Counted from the first letter of the stretch, positions 45,166 through 55,167 are shown. The stretch: DNA of 64,000 nucleotides from Pleurocapsa sp. PCC 7327 (GCF_000317025.1 NC_019689.1:2519501-2583500), one strand, 5' to 3'. Translations and numbers: made by a program. The notes: generated by a model from the sequence alone, not told the origin.

Positions 45166-46185
45166 ATGGCTCCTGCCGTTATCATCGAACAGCTAAAAAA
45201 ACGATACGGCTTTGTAGAAGCCGTTAAAGATATTTCTTTTAAAGTCCAAAGCGGAGAAATATTCGGCTTACTCGGACCTAATGGTGCTGGGAAGACGACG
45301 ACGATTCGCTGTCTGTGTACCCTGACTAAGCCCGATGCTGGCAAAATTGAGGTTGGCGGAGTTTCCGTCATCGATCGCCCCAAAGCGGCACGCAGGCGAC
45401 TGGGTTATGTGGCGCAAGAAGTAGCGCTCGATAAAGTCCTGACGGGACGGGAATTACTTCAGTTGCAAGCAGCGCTCTACCACTTGCCCAAGGATAAAGC
45501 TAAAGAGCGCATCGCGCAATTGCTCGCATTGCTCGGTTTAGAAGAATATGCCGATAAGAAAACGGGAACTTATTCGGGAGGAATCCGCAAGCGCCTCGAT
45601 TTGGCGGCAGGTTTGCTGCATCAACCCGAAGTCCTGGTACTCGACGAACCCAGTGTCGGGTTAGATATCGAAAGTCGTTTCGTCGTCTGGGATTTCCTGC
45701 GCAAGCTGCGAGAAGCCGGAACGACGGTGTTAATTACGAGTCATTATTTAGAAGAAATCGACGCGCTTGCCGATCGCTTGGCGATTATCGACCGAGGAAT
45801 GGTGATTGCTCAAGGAACGCCATCGGAATTAAAAAATAGAGTTGGCGGCGATCGCGTTACCTTGCGCATTCGGGAATTCTCGCCCGCCCAAGAAGCGCAA
45901 AAAGCTCAAGAAATTTTACAAGCTCTCCCATTTGTAGAAGAAGTTATTATCAATAGCGCTCAAGGAAATTCCCTCAACCTCATCGTCACTTCTGGGGGCA
46001 ACCCTCTCAGCCAGATCGAACAATCCTTGCAAGAAGCTGGCTTGCCTATCTTTAGCATGGCACAATCGCGTCCCAGTCTCGACGATGTTTATCTAGCAGC
46101 CACGGGACGGACTTTATTAGATGCAGAATTAGCTGCCGTCGGCACTCGCGATCTTAAGGCAGAGAAAAAACAAGAAATGAAATGA
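45166..46185 (+). CDS. ABC-2 type transporter ATP-binding protein (DrrA-like)
   Basis: 339 aa cytoplasmic ATPase. Walker A GPNGAGKTTT at 37-46, signature YSGGIRKRLDLAAGL, Walker B VLVLDEPSVGLD, and H-loop SHYLEE. The C-terminal extension, with RIREFSPAQEAQKAQE, is typical of DrrA-type exporters. It is paired with the ABC-2 permease gene 38 bp downstream. Substrate unknown. Confidence 0.93.
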   Translation: MAPAVIIEQLKKRYGFVEAVKDISFKVQSGEIFGLLGPNGAGKTTTIRCLCTLTKPDAGKIEVGGVSVIDRPKAARRRLGYVAQEVALDKVLTGRELLQLQAALYHLPKDKAKERIAQLLALLGLEEYADKKTGTYSGGIRKRLDLAAGLLHQPEVLVLDEPSVGLDIESRFVVWDFLRKLREAGTTVLITSHYLEEIDALADRLAIIDRGMVIAQGTPSELKNRVGGDRVTLRIREFSPAQEAQKAQEILQALPFVEEVIINSAQGNSLNLIVTSGGNPLSQIEQSLQEAGLPIFSMAQSRPSLDDVYLAATGRTLLDAELAAVGTRDLKAEKKQEMK

Positions 46186-46223
46186 ATGCTCAATGATGAA
46201 ATTAGATAGGGAAAGATAAAGCT

Positions 46224-47120
46224 ATGAGTCAAACGATTACACCGTCAAAATTTGAGCCGAGTTTAGCGCCGAATCCCGCGATGGGAAAGCAAGTAGATGA
46301 AGCTGGCAATGGGTTAGGAGAGTTTCTACAAGAAACCTTAGCCCTAACCAAACGCCTGTTTATTCAACTGCAACGCCGTCCCTCGACCTTAATCGCTGGG
46401 ATTATTCAACCATTTATGTGGTTAATCTTGTTTGGCGCGTTGTTTGACAATGCCCCGCAAGGGTTATTCGGAAATGACCTCGGTTATGCCAAATTTCTCG
46501 CTCCTGGAATCATCGTTTTTACGGCTTTTTCGGGCGCGTTGAATGCAGGTTTGCCCGTCATGTTCGATCGCGAATTCGGTTTCCTCAACCGCCTTTTAGT
46601 CGCGCCTCTCGCCTCGCGCTATTCGATTGTCGCAGCTTCGACGATTTATATCATCGCCCTCAGCTTTATCCAAACGGCTGTTATTGTAGGAGCTAGCGCC
46701 TTATTGGGGGCGGGGTTGCCCAGCTTAGCCGGATTGGGAACAATTGCCTTCATCGTCTTTCTAATCGTTTTAGGCGTGACGGCATTGAGTTTGGGTTTGG
46801 CGTTTGCTTTGCCCGGTCATATCGAATTGATTGCCGCGATCTTTGTCACTAACTTGCCTTTGCTCTTTGCCAGTACTGCTTTAGCGCCACTTTCGTTCAT
46901 GGCAGGATGGTTGCAAATCGTTGCCAGTCTCAATCCCCTAACCTACGCGATCGATCCGATTCGCTATCTCTATCTCAACAACGACTGGACATTTAATAGC
47001 GTAGTGCTGCATACGCCCTGGGCATCGCTTGATTTTAGCGGCACGCTGCTAATTTTGGTAGCTTTTGATGCGCTAGTATTGTTAGCAATTCAACCCTTAC
47101 TCCGTCGCCGTTTTGCCTAA
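46224..47120 (+). CDS. ABC-2 type transporter permease
   Basis: 298 aa, six TM segments, with the ABC-2 permease pattern LFGALFD...YAKFLAPGIIV...NAGLPVMFDREFGFLNRLLVAPLA and the C-terminal PLSFMAGWLQIVASLNPLTYAID motif. It forms an efflux complex with the preceding ATPase. The N-terminal 40 residues are soluble. Co-transcribed with the ATPase; the next gene, 33 bp on, encodes a small exported protein. Confidence 0.93.
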   Translation: MSQTITPSKFEPSLAPNPAMGKQVDEAGNGLGEFLQETLALTKRLFIQLQRRPSTLIAGIIQPFMWLILFGALFDNAPQGLFGNDLGYAKFLAPGIIVFTAFSGALNAGLPVMFDREFGFLNRLLVAPLASRYSIVAASTIYIIALSFIQTAVIVGASALLGAGLPSLAGLGTIAFIVFLIVLGVTALSLGLAFALPGHIELIAAIFVTNLPLLFASTALAPLSFMAGWLQIVASLNPLTYAIDPIRYLYLNNDWTFNSVVLHTPWASLDFSGTLLILVAFDALVLLAIQPLLRRRFA

Positions 47121-47153
47121 AAAATTCTCTCTGGGTTCCATGGTTTATCTATT

Positions 47154-47516
47154 ATGAAAAGCTACAACTCTACCTTGAAAACACTAGCGATCGCTCTCAG
47201 TCTCTGCTTGGGAGCAACAGTCGCTTTCGGACAGTCAACTTTAGCTCAGTCCGTCAATTCGATGGATAATCGCGATCGCGACGGCTATCAATCTAACGAA
47301 CAAAATGTTTTGGGCGGTAATATCGGTAGCGGTTCTTTTGACGCTTTTGACTTAATTCACCGCGCCAATACAAATCGCGGTCGCAGTATGGGCGAGTTTC
47401 AGCAAGAGACGGATTCCGGCATTAGAAATGCAGCTGACGAGTTCAAGCGCCAACAAAACGAGCGATTGCAAAATCGACAGCCAGAAGCAGTGACCGATCC
47501 CAATCCTCAAAATTAG
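47154..47516 (+). CDS. Small exported hypothetical protein
   Basis: 120 aa. Signal peptide LAIALSLCLGATVAFGQSTLAQS, then a polar, Asp/Asn/Gln-rich mature part of about 90 residues with no cysteines. Not recognised. It lies 33 bp downstream of the ABC-2 permease gene and just before a bidirectional terminator, so it may be the last gene of the exporter operon and could be periplasmic. Confidence 0.65.
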   Translation: MKSYNSTLKTLAIALSLCLGATVAFGQSTLAQSVNSMDNRDRDGYQSNEQNVLGGNIGSGSFDAFDLIHRANTNRGRSMGEFQQETDSGIRNAADEFKRQQNERLQNRQPEAVTDPNPQN

Positions 47517-47525
47517 CTCGATTAA

Positions 47526-47552
47526 TAAGGGTATGGCACTGCCATACCCTTA
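47526..47552. terminator. Bidirectional hairpin between convergent genes
   Basis: TAAGGGTATGGCA pairs perfectly with TGCCATACCCTTA around a single C. It lies between the stops of the exported protein (plus) and the DUF3084 protein (minus) with no strong T-run. Confidence 0.7.
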
Positions 47553-47554
47553 TG

Positions 47555-49015
47555 TCAATAAGTACTGAAAAGAATTTTGCTGTCTTTGAGGGCGACTAAC
47601 CGCAACTTAAGCGGACCTGCTGTATAGGCTGTCTCCGATGCGATCGCTTTGATCTCATCGGGGACATCTTTAGATTGACTGAGTTGCTCGATGAAATTCA
47701 AAATCTTTTTAATGCGACCGTCCTCAACTTGAATATCTCCGACAATTCCAGAGCGACGAGCGCGAAATTGCGAAGCCGACAATAAAATATCGAGTCGATT
47801 TTGGAGAGCGGCTTCGGTTAGCTCTTTTGCATCGACTGAATCGACCGAGATAGTCGCAATGATATCATTTTGCTCGAATATCTTTTGATTGAGAGCGACA
47901 TCAGCAAAGACGCGCACTTCCTTTTCCCCCTGGACGTAGTTTCCTGCCGAGAGAATTCGTACTACATAATCTCGCCCATCCTTAATTTGCGCCATTAATT
48001 GTTCGACCTGGGCTTTGGTAATTTTAACGACTCGTTCTCGAACTTCTTCATTGCTGGGTTGAGTAGCAGAAATAGCAGTACGATTGGCTTGACTTAAAAG
48101 GCGATCGATCGCTCCCACTACTGCATTGGGATCGACAATGCGAACGGCAGCAAAGGAGAGAACTTGACCTCTGACGATCGCAATTCTCCTTTCTCGTAAT
48201 TCTTGATAAGTCTGATAATAGTCTTCTAAAACTTCGACTTCTCGCTTGAGAAATGCTTGTTGGGATTCTAGTTCTTTGAGTTGTTCTTCTTTGCTTTTAA
48301 GACTTTGGTCTTTGTCAGAAATTGACTTATCTAATTGTCCGATTAACCGGTCTTGCTCGTCGATTTTTCCTTGAAGTAAACTTTGCTGTTTTTCTAATTC
48401 CTGAAGGCGAGTTTGTCTTTGTTGTAAAATTTCAGTTTGTCGGGCAATTTTTTGGTCTTGTTCGCTTAAGGCTCTGTCTTTTACTTTGAGCTGTTCTTGA
48501 AATCGAGCAATTTGTTGAGATAGGTCATTTTTTTGCCGAACTAGCTGCTGCCTCTCTGCCAGTAGCGTTTTAATATCTTCTCGAAGTGTCCTAGCTTGGT
48601 TAGAAATCGTTTTCAATTGCGATCGCGCGCGAACGAAATTTTGATTGATCTCTTGAAGGCGACCTTCAACAGTTGTTTGTTCGCTTCTGGCAACAGAAAG
48701 TTCTCGTTCGACTTGATTTCTTTGTTGTTTGACTCGTGCTAACTCGCTCTCAACTTCTCTCTTCTCTTTGAGGATCCGATCTAAGTCAAACACCCCCTGA
48801 CGCAAAGATTTACTGAGGGCAAACAAAATTCCTAACGTCGAAAGAGCAATTAACGTTCCCGTCAAAACTGTGACTAACTGCGCCGTTTGACGAGGACGCA
48901 AACCGAATAGTGTCAGGCGAGCTTTACCGATCTTGCTGCCTAAGCGATCGCCCAATACAGCAATTAAGCCTCCCAAAATAACAATTGCTGCAATTAGGAC
49001 GTAGGCGCTAGTCAT
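47555..49015 (-). CDS. DUF3084 coiled-coil membrane protein
   Basis: 486 aa. Two N-terminal TM segments (MTSAYVLIAAIVILGGLIAVLG and LVTVLTGTLIALSTLGILFAL) joined by the GSKIGKARLTLFGLRPRQTA linker. A long heptad-rich coiled coil (about 75-250) follows, then a C-terminal globular domain. This is the cyanobacterial DUF3084 family. It lies immediately downstream of ntcA, 13 bp from its stop, so the two are probably transcribed together. Role unknown; a link to nitrogen signalling is only inferred from position. Confidence 0.9.
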   Translation of the reverse strand: MTSAYVLIAAIVILGGLIAVLGDRLGSKIGKARLTLFGLRPRQTAQLVTVLTGTLIALSTLGILFALSKSLRQGVFDLDRILKEKREVESELARVKQQRNQVERELSVARSEQTTVEGRLQEINQNFVRARSQLKTISNQARTLREDIKTLLAERQQLVRQKNDLSQQIARFQEQLKVKDRALSEQDQKIARQTEILQQRQTRLQELEKQQSLLQGKIDEQDRLIGQLDKSISDKDQSLKSKEEQLKELESQQAFLKREVEVLEDYYQTYQELRERRIAIVRGQVLSFAAVRIVDPNAVVGAIDRLLSQANRTAISATQPSNEEVRERVVKITKAQVEQLMAQIKDGRDYVVRILSAGNYVQGEKEVRVFADVALNQKIFEQNDIIATISVDSVDAKELTEAALQNRLDILLSASQFRARRSGIVGDIQVEDGRIKKILNFIEQLSQSKDVPDEIKAIASETAYTAGPLKLRLVALKDSKILFSTY

Positions 49016-49028
49016 TCGAGACGATCGG

Positions 49029-49709
49029 TTAAGTAAACTGTTGGCTGAGAGCGACTGGATTATAAACGGTTATTTTTTTCTTGTGAATGGAAATCATCCC
49101 GCGATCGCGCAGATCTCCGAGCAGTCGAGTAATCGTCACGCGAGTAGAACCAATAGCTTCGGCGATCGCCTGGTGAGATAGCTTCAGATCGATGCGAATG
49201 CCATCGGTAGTCGGCATGCCAAAATCTCGACAGAGAATCAAAAGAAAACTGACCAACCGAGAACCCATATCTCTATGAGCGAGGGTTTCGATCATCATTT
49301 CTGTCTGCAAAATTCTAGAAGAAAGCCCGCGCAACATCAACATCGACAGTTCGGGATTGCTTTTGAGCGATTGCTCTACTTGCTCGATAGGGGCAGAAAG
49401 CAATTCTACAGGCGTAAAAGCAACGGCATGATAAAAGCGATCGGAGCGCTGTCCCGTAATCAGAGACAATACTCCGAACACGCTATTTTCTCGCAACAAG
49501 GCGACAGTAATTTCTTCCCCAGCTTCGTATACTCTCGATAGCTTAACTGCTCCTTTGAGCAAAAAGTAAACTCTTTCGGCAGGATCGCCTGGGAAAAAAA
49601 TCGTTTTTCCTCGCTCAAACGTTTCGACGACCGGAGGAAAGCCTCCGCCACCAATTTGTCGGAATACGGCTGCTAGCGGTTTATCTTGAGTCAGGGACAG
49701 ATCCATCAC
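49029..49709 (-). CDS. ntcA: Global nitrogen regulator NtcA
   Basis: 226 aa CRP/FNR-family activator-repressor that senses 2-oxoglutarate and binds GTA-N8-TAC. The cyclic-nucleotide-binding-type domain spans 30-130; the HTH recognition segment is [30 protein letters not shown], identical in type to NtcA. It controls glnA, whose promoter in this window has a perfect site. A near-palindrome GTACAAAAATTATAC with N9 spacing lies upstream of the adjacent fabI and does not fit the consensus. Confidence 0.97.
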   Translation of the reverse strand: MMDLSLTQDKPLAAVFRQIGGGGFPPVVETFERGKTIFFPGDPAERVYFLLKGAVKLSRVYEAGEEITVALLRENSVFGVLSLITGQRSDRFYHAVAFTPVELLSAPIEQVEQSLKSNPELSMLMLRGLSSRILQTEMMIETLAHRDMGSRLVSFLLILCRDFGMPTTDGIRIDLKLSHQAIAEAIGSTRVTITRLLGDLRDRGMISIHKKKITVYNPVALSQQFT

Positions 49710-49928
49710 GGGTTTAAAACAATGGAAAAGTGAGTTGTAGACTATCCTTATGGCGTTTTTAACTTAGGAGATAGATAAAACACTTTATCTAAATTGCCAA
49801 AGTTTCTGGTACTTTTTGCTTCAAAATAATTGTATTGAGAGCAATAATTTCCGCTTTCGTACAAAAATTATACATGCCAATCCTAGTAATAGGAGGATTG
49901 AGCGGCTCAAATTTAAAGATTCAAGATC

Positions 49929-50705
49929 ATGTTAGATTTAACCGGAAAAAATGCGCTAGTCACTGGCATCGCCAACAATCGCTCTATTGCTTGGGGAATT
50001 GCCCAGCAACTCCACAAAGCTGGCGCGAATATCGGTGTCACTTACTTACCAGATGACAAAGGGCGTTTTGAAAAAAAAGTTGGCGAACTGGTAGAACCCC
50101 TTAATCCTAGTATATTCGTTCCTTGCGACGTACAGAATGAAGATCAAATTACCTCTGCCTTCGAAGCGATCGCGCAAAAATGGGGCAGGTTAGATATCCT
50201 CATTCACTGTCTTGCTTTTGCTGACAAAGAAGGATTGACAGGCGACTTTAGCGCGATCCCCAAAGCCGCTTTTACTCAAGCCCTAGAAATCAGCACCTAT
50301 TCTCTTGTCAGTTTAACAAAGGCAGCCAAACCTTTAATGAGTCAGGGAGGAAGCATTCTCACTCTCACCTATCTAGGCGGCGTTAAAGTGATTCCCAACT
50401 ATAACCTGATGGGAATTGCCAAGGCTGGTTTAGAAATGAGCGTTCGCTACCTAGCCTCAGAATTAGGTCCGCTCAATATCCGCGTTAATGCGATTTCTGC
50501 CGGACCCATCCGAACGCTTGCTTCCTCAGCCGTCGGGGGAATCTTAGATATGATCCACCATGTAGAAAAAGTCGCCCCCCTGCGACGAACTGTTACCCAA
50601 GTAGAAGTTGGCAATACAGCCGCTTTTCTCTGTAGCGATCTCGCCAGCGGGATCACCGGACAGATTATCTATGTGGATGCCGGGTACGAAATTATGGGCA
50701 TGTAG
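49929..50705 (+). CDS. fabI: Enoyl-[acyl-carrier-protein] reductase [NADH]
   Basis: 258 aa. Final reductive step of each fatty-acid elongation cycle. SDR-type FabI signature: GIANNRSIAWGIAQQLHKAGA for NADH binding, the Y-x6-K pair in YNLMGIAKAGLEMSV, and NAISAGPIRTLASSAVGG. Transcribed rightward, divergent from ntcA. Length is typical. Confidence 0.97.
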   Translation: MLDLTGKNALVTGIANNRSIAWGIAQQLHKAGANIGVTYLPDDKGRFEKKVGELVEPLNPSIFVPCDVQNEDQITSAFEAIAQKWGRLDILIHCLAFADKEGLTGDFSAIPKAAFTQALEISTYSLVSLTKAAKPLMSQGGSILTLTYLGGVKVIPNYNLMGIAKAGLEMSVRYLASELGPLNIRVNAISAGPIRTLASSAVGGILDMIHHVEKVAPLRRTVTQVEVGNTAAFLCSDLASGITGQIIYVDAGYEIMGM

Positions 50706-50742
50706 CTGAAGTCGGAAGGTAGAAGGCAGAAATTATATCATT

Positions 50743-50905
50743 TTGGATTTGGGATTTTGGATGAAAGGATTGGGAATTAGTTAGTGGTTAGTGGTTGGTG
50801 GTTAGTTTCCTCCCTTGTCTTTCCCCCCTCCCGGTTCTCCCCGTCTCCCCGTCTCCTTGTCCCCCCCCACACTCCCAGCTCTCCCAGTCCCCTTCTCACC
50901 AATCC
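50743..50905. repeat. Composite intergenic repeat (copy of the 8330 type)
   Basis: ttttggatttgggattttgg units, then gttagtggttagtggttgg units, then a C-rich run of ccccgtctccccgtctcc and ccccccacactccc units, between fabI and the chorismate lyase gene. No coding potential. Confidence 0.8.
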
Positions 50906-50957
50906 CTTGCTTTCTGCTATCATAAGCTTAGCGAAGAGTTAAGTTTTGTAAAGAGCC

Positions 50958-51593
50958 TTGACTGCTACCTTTAAACCTCATGATGAAACGACGCGAGCAT
51001 CTCAATGGTATTCTCTAACCCCTATCTGGGAGGGAGGTGAAGACGTTGTTCGCCAGGGATTACCTCACGCTCAACTAGCACCGACATGGCAAATATTGCT
51101 GTTAGGAGATGGTTCGCCGACTCGTCATCTACAACTCTTGACGAGAGAGAAAACAGAAGTGGATGTCATCGATATGTCTTTCATCGGAACCGACGATGAC
51201 AGGGCGCCCAATCAGGTAAAAGCCGTTCCCGAACCGAGGTTGCGACGACAGGTTTGGTTGCGCACAGCATCAGGACAAAGATTAGCATATGCAGCCTCTT
51301 GGTGGGATGCCAACCATGTAGACGAGTATTTGCAGAATCGCTCTCTGCCGATTTGGGAAAGCCTCTCGCGCTTGCATGCCGAGTTATACCGAGATATTCA
51401 GGGCATCTATTACGGTCATTCCCAGGAATTGGAAGTCGCATTCGGCGAAAAAGGACCTTTTTGGGGTCGTCATTACCTCTTTTGGCACGATAGCAAGCCG
51501 ATAACGCTGATTTATGAAGTATTTTCTCCCTATTTAAGAAAATATTTGGGGCAGATGAGCGAAATTCTTCCGGACTCGCGATCGCCTGCGTAA
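50958..51593 (+). CDS. Chorismate lyase (cyanobacterial DUF98 type)
   Basis: 211 aa from TTG. Converts chorismate to 4-hydroxybenzoate, the head-group precursor of plastoquinone. The cyanobacterial enzyme differs from UbiC and belongs to DUF98: LLGDGSPTRHLQLLTREKTEVDVI, RRQVWLRTASGQRLAYAASWW, and SLPIWESLSRLHAELYRDI. A TTG start fits because no nearby ATG precedes the conserved WYSLTPIW. Monocistronic. Confidence 0.85.
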   Translation: MTATFKPHDETTRASQWYSLTPIWEGGEDVVRQGLPHAQLAPTWQILLLGDGSPTRHLQLLTREKTEVDVIDMSFIGTDDDRAPNQVKAVPEPRLRRQVWLRTASGQRLAYAASWWDANHVDEYLQNRSLPIWESLSRLHAELYRDIQGIYYGHSQELEVAFGEKGPFWGRHYLFWHDSKPITLIYEVFSPYLRKYLGQMSEILPDSRSPA

Positions 51594-51741
51594 GCGCTTC
51601 GCGATCGCGCTTGAACGACTTGGAAATTGCCAAGAGAAAAAATAATTGTTGGTAACTTCGAGGGAGATTCTGGGAATTCTGGTAGGTAGAGAAGAATAAA
51701 CCAACTACAGAACTTACCCATCTTCTTTGGAGACTACGATT

Positions 51742-52329
51742 ATGGCATCTTCTGTCAATCTTTACGAACGCCTGCAAATCTTAGAGAATCTGCTCGAAAC
51801 ATTCACCCGCGAATTTCACCAACTCAAAAGAGAGTTGGATGCCGCGTCAAGAACTTCTACTCAAAGCACTACTGTCAAAGAACCCGAAATGCAATCCTCG
51901 CCCAAAAGGAAGTTTGCAGGCGATAAAGAAGCTACCATGATTTCTGAAGATTTCTTCAGCGAAGAGTCGCGGCAGATGGGTCATCAACAGCAACCTGGCA
52001 GAAGATTTGCAGGCGATAAAGAAGCTACCATGATTTCTGAAGATTTCTTCAGCGAAGAGTCGCGGCAGATGGGTCATCAACAGCAACCTGGCAGAAGATT
52101 TGCAGGCGATAAAGAAGCTACCGTAATTGCTGACAATCTCTTTGCTGAAGAGTCTCTGATTTATGAAGAATTAAACGCTTCTGGAGAGTGGGAAGATTTA
52201 CACAAAGAATTAGATCCTGGGAAAGCAACGATCGCTTTTGATTTTTCTGTGGGAGACCAACCTGCACCAAAACCCGTCGAACCATCCAAATCGCCATCTA
52301 ATAAACACATGCCCGATCCTTGGGCATAA
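51742..52329 (+). CDS. Hypothetical protein with a perfect 31-residue tandem repeat
   Basis: 195 aa from the ATG at 51742, with a TTG 5 codons upstream as an alternative. A short N-terminal coiled segment (LYERLQILENLLETFTREFHQLKREL) is followed by the 31-residue unit (FAGDKEATMISEDFFSEE-type) twice, and a third, divergent partial copy FAGDKEATVIADNLFAEES. The acidic C-terminus ends PSNKHMPDPWA. No domain recognised; not a signal-peptide protein. Strong terminator downstream. Confidence 0.75.
   Translation: MASSVNLYERLQILENLLETFTREFHQLKRELDAASRTSTQSTTVKEPEMQSSPKRKFAGDKEATMISEDFFSEESRQMGHQQQPGRRFAGDKEATMISEDFFSEESRQMGHQQQPGRRFAGDKEATVIADNLFAEESLIYEELNASGEWEDLHKELDPGKATIAFDFSVGDQPAPKPVEPSKSPSNKHMPDPWA
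51913..52150. repeat. 93-bp perfect tandem duplication in the coding sequence
   Basis: Unit length 93 bp. The units starting at 51913 and 52006 are identical over the whole 93 bases as far as I can read; a third unit beginning at 52099 matches its first 25 bases and then diverges, including ATGATTTCT to GTAATTGCT. The exact identity of two units indicates a recent duplication. Confidence 0.95.
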
Positions 52330-52361
52330 ATCGAAATCTTAATTTGTTCGTTCGAGCTGCT

Positions 52362-52385
52362 AAAAACCCGCCTGGGCGGGTTTTT
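52362..52385 (+). terminator. Rho-independent terminator
   Basis: AAAACCCGCC pairs with GGCGGGTTTT, then TGTGTTTTT. It ends the repeat-protein transcript before glpX. Confidence 0.93.
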
Positions 52386-52542
52386 GTGTTTTTAAACCTT
52401 CTTTGTAGAAAAACTTAACAATTAGCAAGACTAGACTTAATTTCAAGGAGTTCCCACTGTCTGATAGACTTTTGACTGTGAAGCGAACAAACAACGCCAG
52501 GAAAACCAAATAACTAGATAAGCTGTTGGGAGGAAAAATTCC

Positions 52543-53580
52543 GTGGAAAGTACGCTGGGTTTAGAAATTATTGAAGTTGTCGAACAAGCCGCGATCGCCG
52601 CAGCCAAGTGGATGGGCAAAGGCGACAAAAATACCGCCGACCACGTAGCCGTAGAAGCGATGCGGGAGCGGATGAACAAAATCCATATGCGGGGTCGCAT
52701 CGTCATTGGCGAAGGCGAACGGGATGAAGCCCCCATGCTTTATATCGGAGAAGAAGTAGGCATCTGTACCCGCGAAGATGCCAAAGACTATTGTAATCCA
52801 GACGAACTGATCGAGATTGATATTGCCGTCGATCCCTGCGAAGGCACCAACCTAGTCGCCTACGGACAAAACGGTTCTATGGCAGTACTAGCCATTTCCG
52901 AGAAAGGAGGTTTGTTTGCTGCGCCAGACTTTTACATGAAAAAATTAGCAGCGCCACCCGCAGCTAGAGGTCATGTAGACATTAACAAGTCGGCAACAGA
53001 AAACCTCAAAATCCTCTCTGAGTGTTTAAATCGCGCGATCGAGGAATTGGTCGTCATCGTGATGGATCGTCCCCGTCACAAAGAACTGATCCAAGAAATT
53101 CGAGAAGCTGGCGCGAGAGTTCGACTCATTAGCGATGGTGATGTCTCGGCAGCAATTTCTTGTGCGTTTTCAGGAACAAACGTTCACGCGCTGATGGGAA
53201 TCGGTGCAGCGCCCGAAGGCGTAATTTCCGCAGCAGCAATGCGTTGCTTGGGCGGTCACTTCCAAGGACAGTTGATCTACGACCCCGAAATCGTCAAGAC
53301 TGGCTTGATCGGCGAGAGCAAGGAAGGCAACATCGCTCGTCTAAAAGAAATGGGCATTAGCGACCCCGATCGCTGCTACAACGCAGAAGAACTGGCAAGC
53401 GGAGAAACAGTTTTATTTGCTGCCTGCGGCATTACCCCCGGTACTTTAATGGAAGGCGTTCGTTTCTTCCATGGCGGCGCGAGAACGCAAAGCTTAGTTA
53501 TTTCCTCCCAGTCGATGACAGCCCGCTTTGTCGATACGATTCACATGTTTGAGAAGCCCAAGACAATACAATTGAGATAG
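52543..53580 (+). CDS. glpX: Class II fructose-1,6-/sedoheptulose-1,7-bisphosphatase
   Basis: 345 aa from GTG (VESTLGLEI). Calvin-cycle bifunctional F/SBPase of cyanobacteria. GlpX signatures: [42 protein letters not shown] (metal ligands), [11 protein letters not shown], and [11 protein letters not shown]. The preceding sequence ends in GGGAGG, a good ribosome-binding site. It is followed by hemA after 234 bp containing a simple repeat. Confidence 0.97.
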   Translation: MESTLGLEIIEVVEQAAIAAAKWMGKGDKNTADHVAVEAMRERMNKIHMRGRIVIGEGERDEAPMLYIGEEVGICTREDAKDYCNPDELIEIDIAVDPCEGTNLVAYGQNGSMAVLAISEKGGLFAAPDFYMKKLAAPPAARGHVDINKSATENLKILSECLNRAIEELVVIVMDRPRHKELIQEIREAGARVRLISDGDVSAAISCAFSGTNVHALMGIGAAPEGVISAAAMRCLGGHFQGQLIYDPEIVKTGLIGESKEGNIARLKEMGISDPDRCYNAEELASGETVLFAACGITPGTLMEGVRFFHGGARTQSLVISSQSMTARFVDTIHMFEKPKTIQLR

Positions 53581-53582
53581 GT

Positions 53583-53660
53583 CGTTAGGAATTAGTTAGT
53601 CGTTAGTAGTTAGTAGGAAGTAACCACTAACAACTAACCTCTAACTCATTAATTGAAATC
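53583..53660. repeat. Simple repeat gttagtagttag / taaccactaac
   Basis: Tandem and inverted gttagtagttag and ccactaacaactaac units in the glpX-hemA gap, of the same kind as the other simple repeats. No gene. Confidence 0.7.
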
Positions 53661-53814
53661 GAGAATTAACGATCGTGTTGTCTCATTCATAAAGTTTGTT
53701 TTCAAATCCTTTCTCTAAGAACCGATCGCGTTTAAATTGCAAAGATTAGAGACTTGTAAGTTCCTCTGTAGTTTTAATTCGAGCAACGGAAGACAAAAAA
53801 CTCTAGGAGAACAC

Positions 53815-55101
53815 ATGAATATTGCTGTTGTGGGTCTGAGTCACAAGACAGCCCCCGTGGAAATTCGTGAAAAATTGAGTATTCAAGAAGCCAAGCTAGA
53901 AAGCGCCCTAGCTCACCTGCGAAGCTACCCTCACATCATTGAAGTTGCGATTATCAGCACCTGCAACCGATTGGAGATCTACGCGATCGCAACCGAAACC
54001 GACCAGGGCGTGCGAGAAATTAACCAATTTCTCTCCGAGATCGGTCACATTCCCCTCGACCGACTGCGGCGGTACTTGTTCATTTTGTTGCACCAAGACG
54101 CAGTACGCCATCTGATGCGAGTCGCAGCAGGACTAGAAAGTCTAGTGTTAGGGGAAGGACAAATATTAGCACAGGTTAAAAATACTCATAAATTGGCACA
54201 AAAATATCAAAGTCTCGGACAAATCCTCGATCGCCTCTTCAAACAAGCGATGACGGCAGGCAAGCGAGTCCGCAGCGAAACGAATATCGGTACTGGCGCA
54301 GTTTCTATCAGTTCGGCAGCCGTAGAATTAGCGCACATGAAAGCCGAGAATTTAGCCGCCCGTCGCGTCTGTATTATTGGTGCGGGGAAAATGTCTCGCT
54401 TGTTGGTTCAGCACTTGTTGGCAAAAGGAACACAACAGATTTGCATCGTTAACCGTTCTCATCGGCGTGCCGAAGAATTGGCAAGTCAGTTTCCAGAAGC
54501 GCAACTCAAACTTTATCCTTTGACAGAAATGATGAGTGCGGTAGCCGCATCGGATATTGTCTTTACCAGTACCGCCGCCACAGAACCGATTATCAATCGC
54601 TCGCGATTAGAAGCCTCATTAACTCGCGATCGCGAGTTAATGTTATTTGACATTTCCGTGCCTCGCAACGTCCATGCCGATGTTGGGGGAATGGAAAGCG
54701 TTCAGTCCTACAACGTAGACGATCTCAAAGCAGTAGTGGCACAGAACTACGAAAGCCGCCGTAAAATGGCACAAGAAGCTGAAGCCCTGCTAGAAGAAGA
54801 AATCGCAGCGTTCGAGTTGTGGTGGCGATCTCTCGAAACCGTTCCCACTATTAGTTGTTTGCGCTCCAAAGTTGAAACCATCCGCGAGCAAGAACTAGAA
54901 AAAGCTCTCTCGCGCTTGGGTACGGAATTCGCCGAAAAACACCAAGAAGTCATCGAAGCGCTCACGAGAGGCATCGTTAACAAAATTCTTCACGAACCGA
55001 TGGTACAGCTGCGGGCGCAGCAAGATATCGAAGCCCGTCGGCGATGCATTCAGTCTTTGCAAATGTTGTTTAATCTAGAAATAGAAGAACAAGTAATCTA
55101 G
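53815..55101 (+). CDS. hemA: Glutamyl-tRNA reductase
   Basis: 428 aa from the ATG at 53815, preceded by AGGAGAACAC; a 26-codon extension from an upstream frame is rejected. First committed step of tetrapyrrole (chlorophyll, haem, bilin) synthesis: Glu-tRNA to glutamate-1-semialdehyde. Catalytic Cys in [29 protein letters not shown] at the N-terminus; NADPH motif [16 protein letters not shown]; the C-terminal dimerisation helix with [10 protein letters not shown]. Sits after glpX, an order seen in other cyanobacteria. Ends at a hairpin terminator. Confidence 0.98.
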   Translation: MNIAVVGLSHKTAPVEIREKLSIQEAKLESALAHLRSYPHIIEVAIISTCNRLEIYAIATETDQGVREINQFLSEIGHIPLDRLRRYLFILLHQDAVRHLMRVAAGLESLVLGEGQILAQVKNTHKLAQKYQSLGQILDRLFKQAMTAGKRVRSETNIGTGAVSISSAAVELAHMKAENLAARRVCIIGAGKMSRLLVQHLLAKGTQQICIVNRSHRRAEELASQFPEAQLKLYPLTEMMSAVAASDIVFTSTAATEPIINRSRLEASLTRDRELMLFDISVPRNVHADVGGMESVQSYNVDDLKAVVAQNYESRRKMAQEAEALLEEEIAAFELWWRSLETVPTISCLRSKVETIREQELEKALSRLGTEFAEKHQEVIEALTRGIVNKILHEPMVQLRAQQDIEARRRCIQSLQMLFNLEIEEQVI

Positions 55102-55141
55102 TTAGGTTCTAAAAAGAACGTAACACCACAAAGCTCCTCCC

Positions 55142-55167
55142 AACCTCCCTTCATAGGGGGAGGTTTT
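55142..55167 (+). terminator. Terminator-like hairpin after hemA
   Basis: AACCTCCC pairs with GGGAGGTT, loop TTCATAGG, then TTC, 41 bp past the stop. T-run is short. Confidence 0.65.

Noticed and set aside
49859-49873. NtcA-like site GTACAAAAATTATAC upstream of fabI and ntcA
   Set aside because: The spacing between GTA and TAC is nine bases, not eight, so it does not fit the consensus; autoregulation of ntcA cannot be claimed from it.
51913-52150. Possible CRISPR-like array because of identical 93-bp units
   Set aside because: The units are in frame within an ORF with no unique spacers between them; this is a tandem duplication in a gene.
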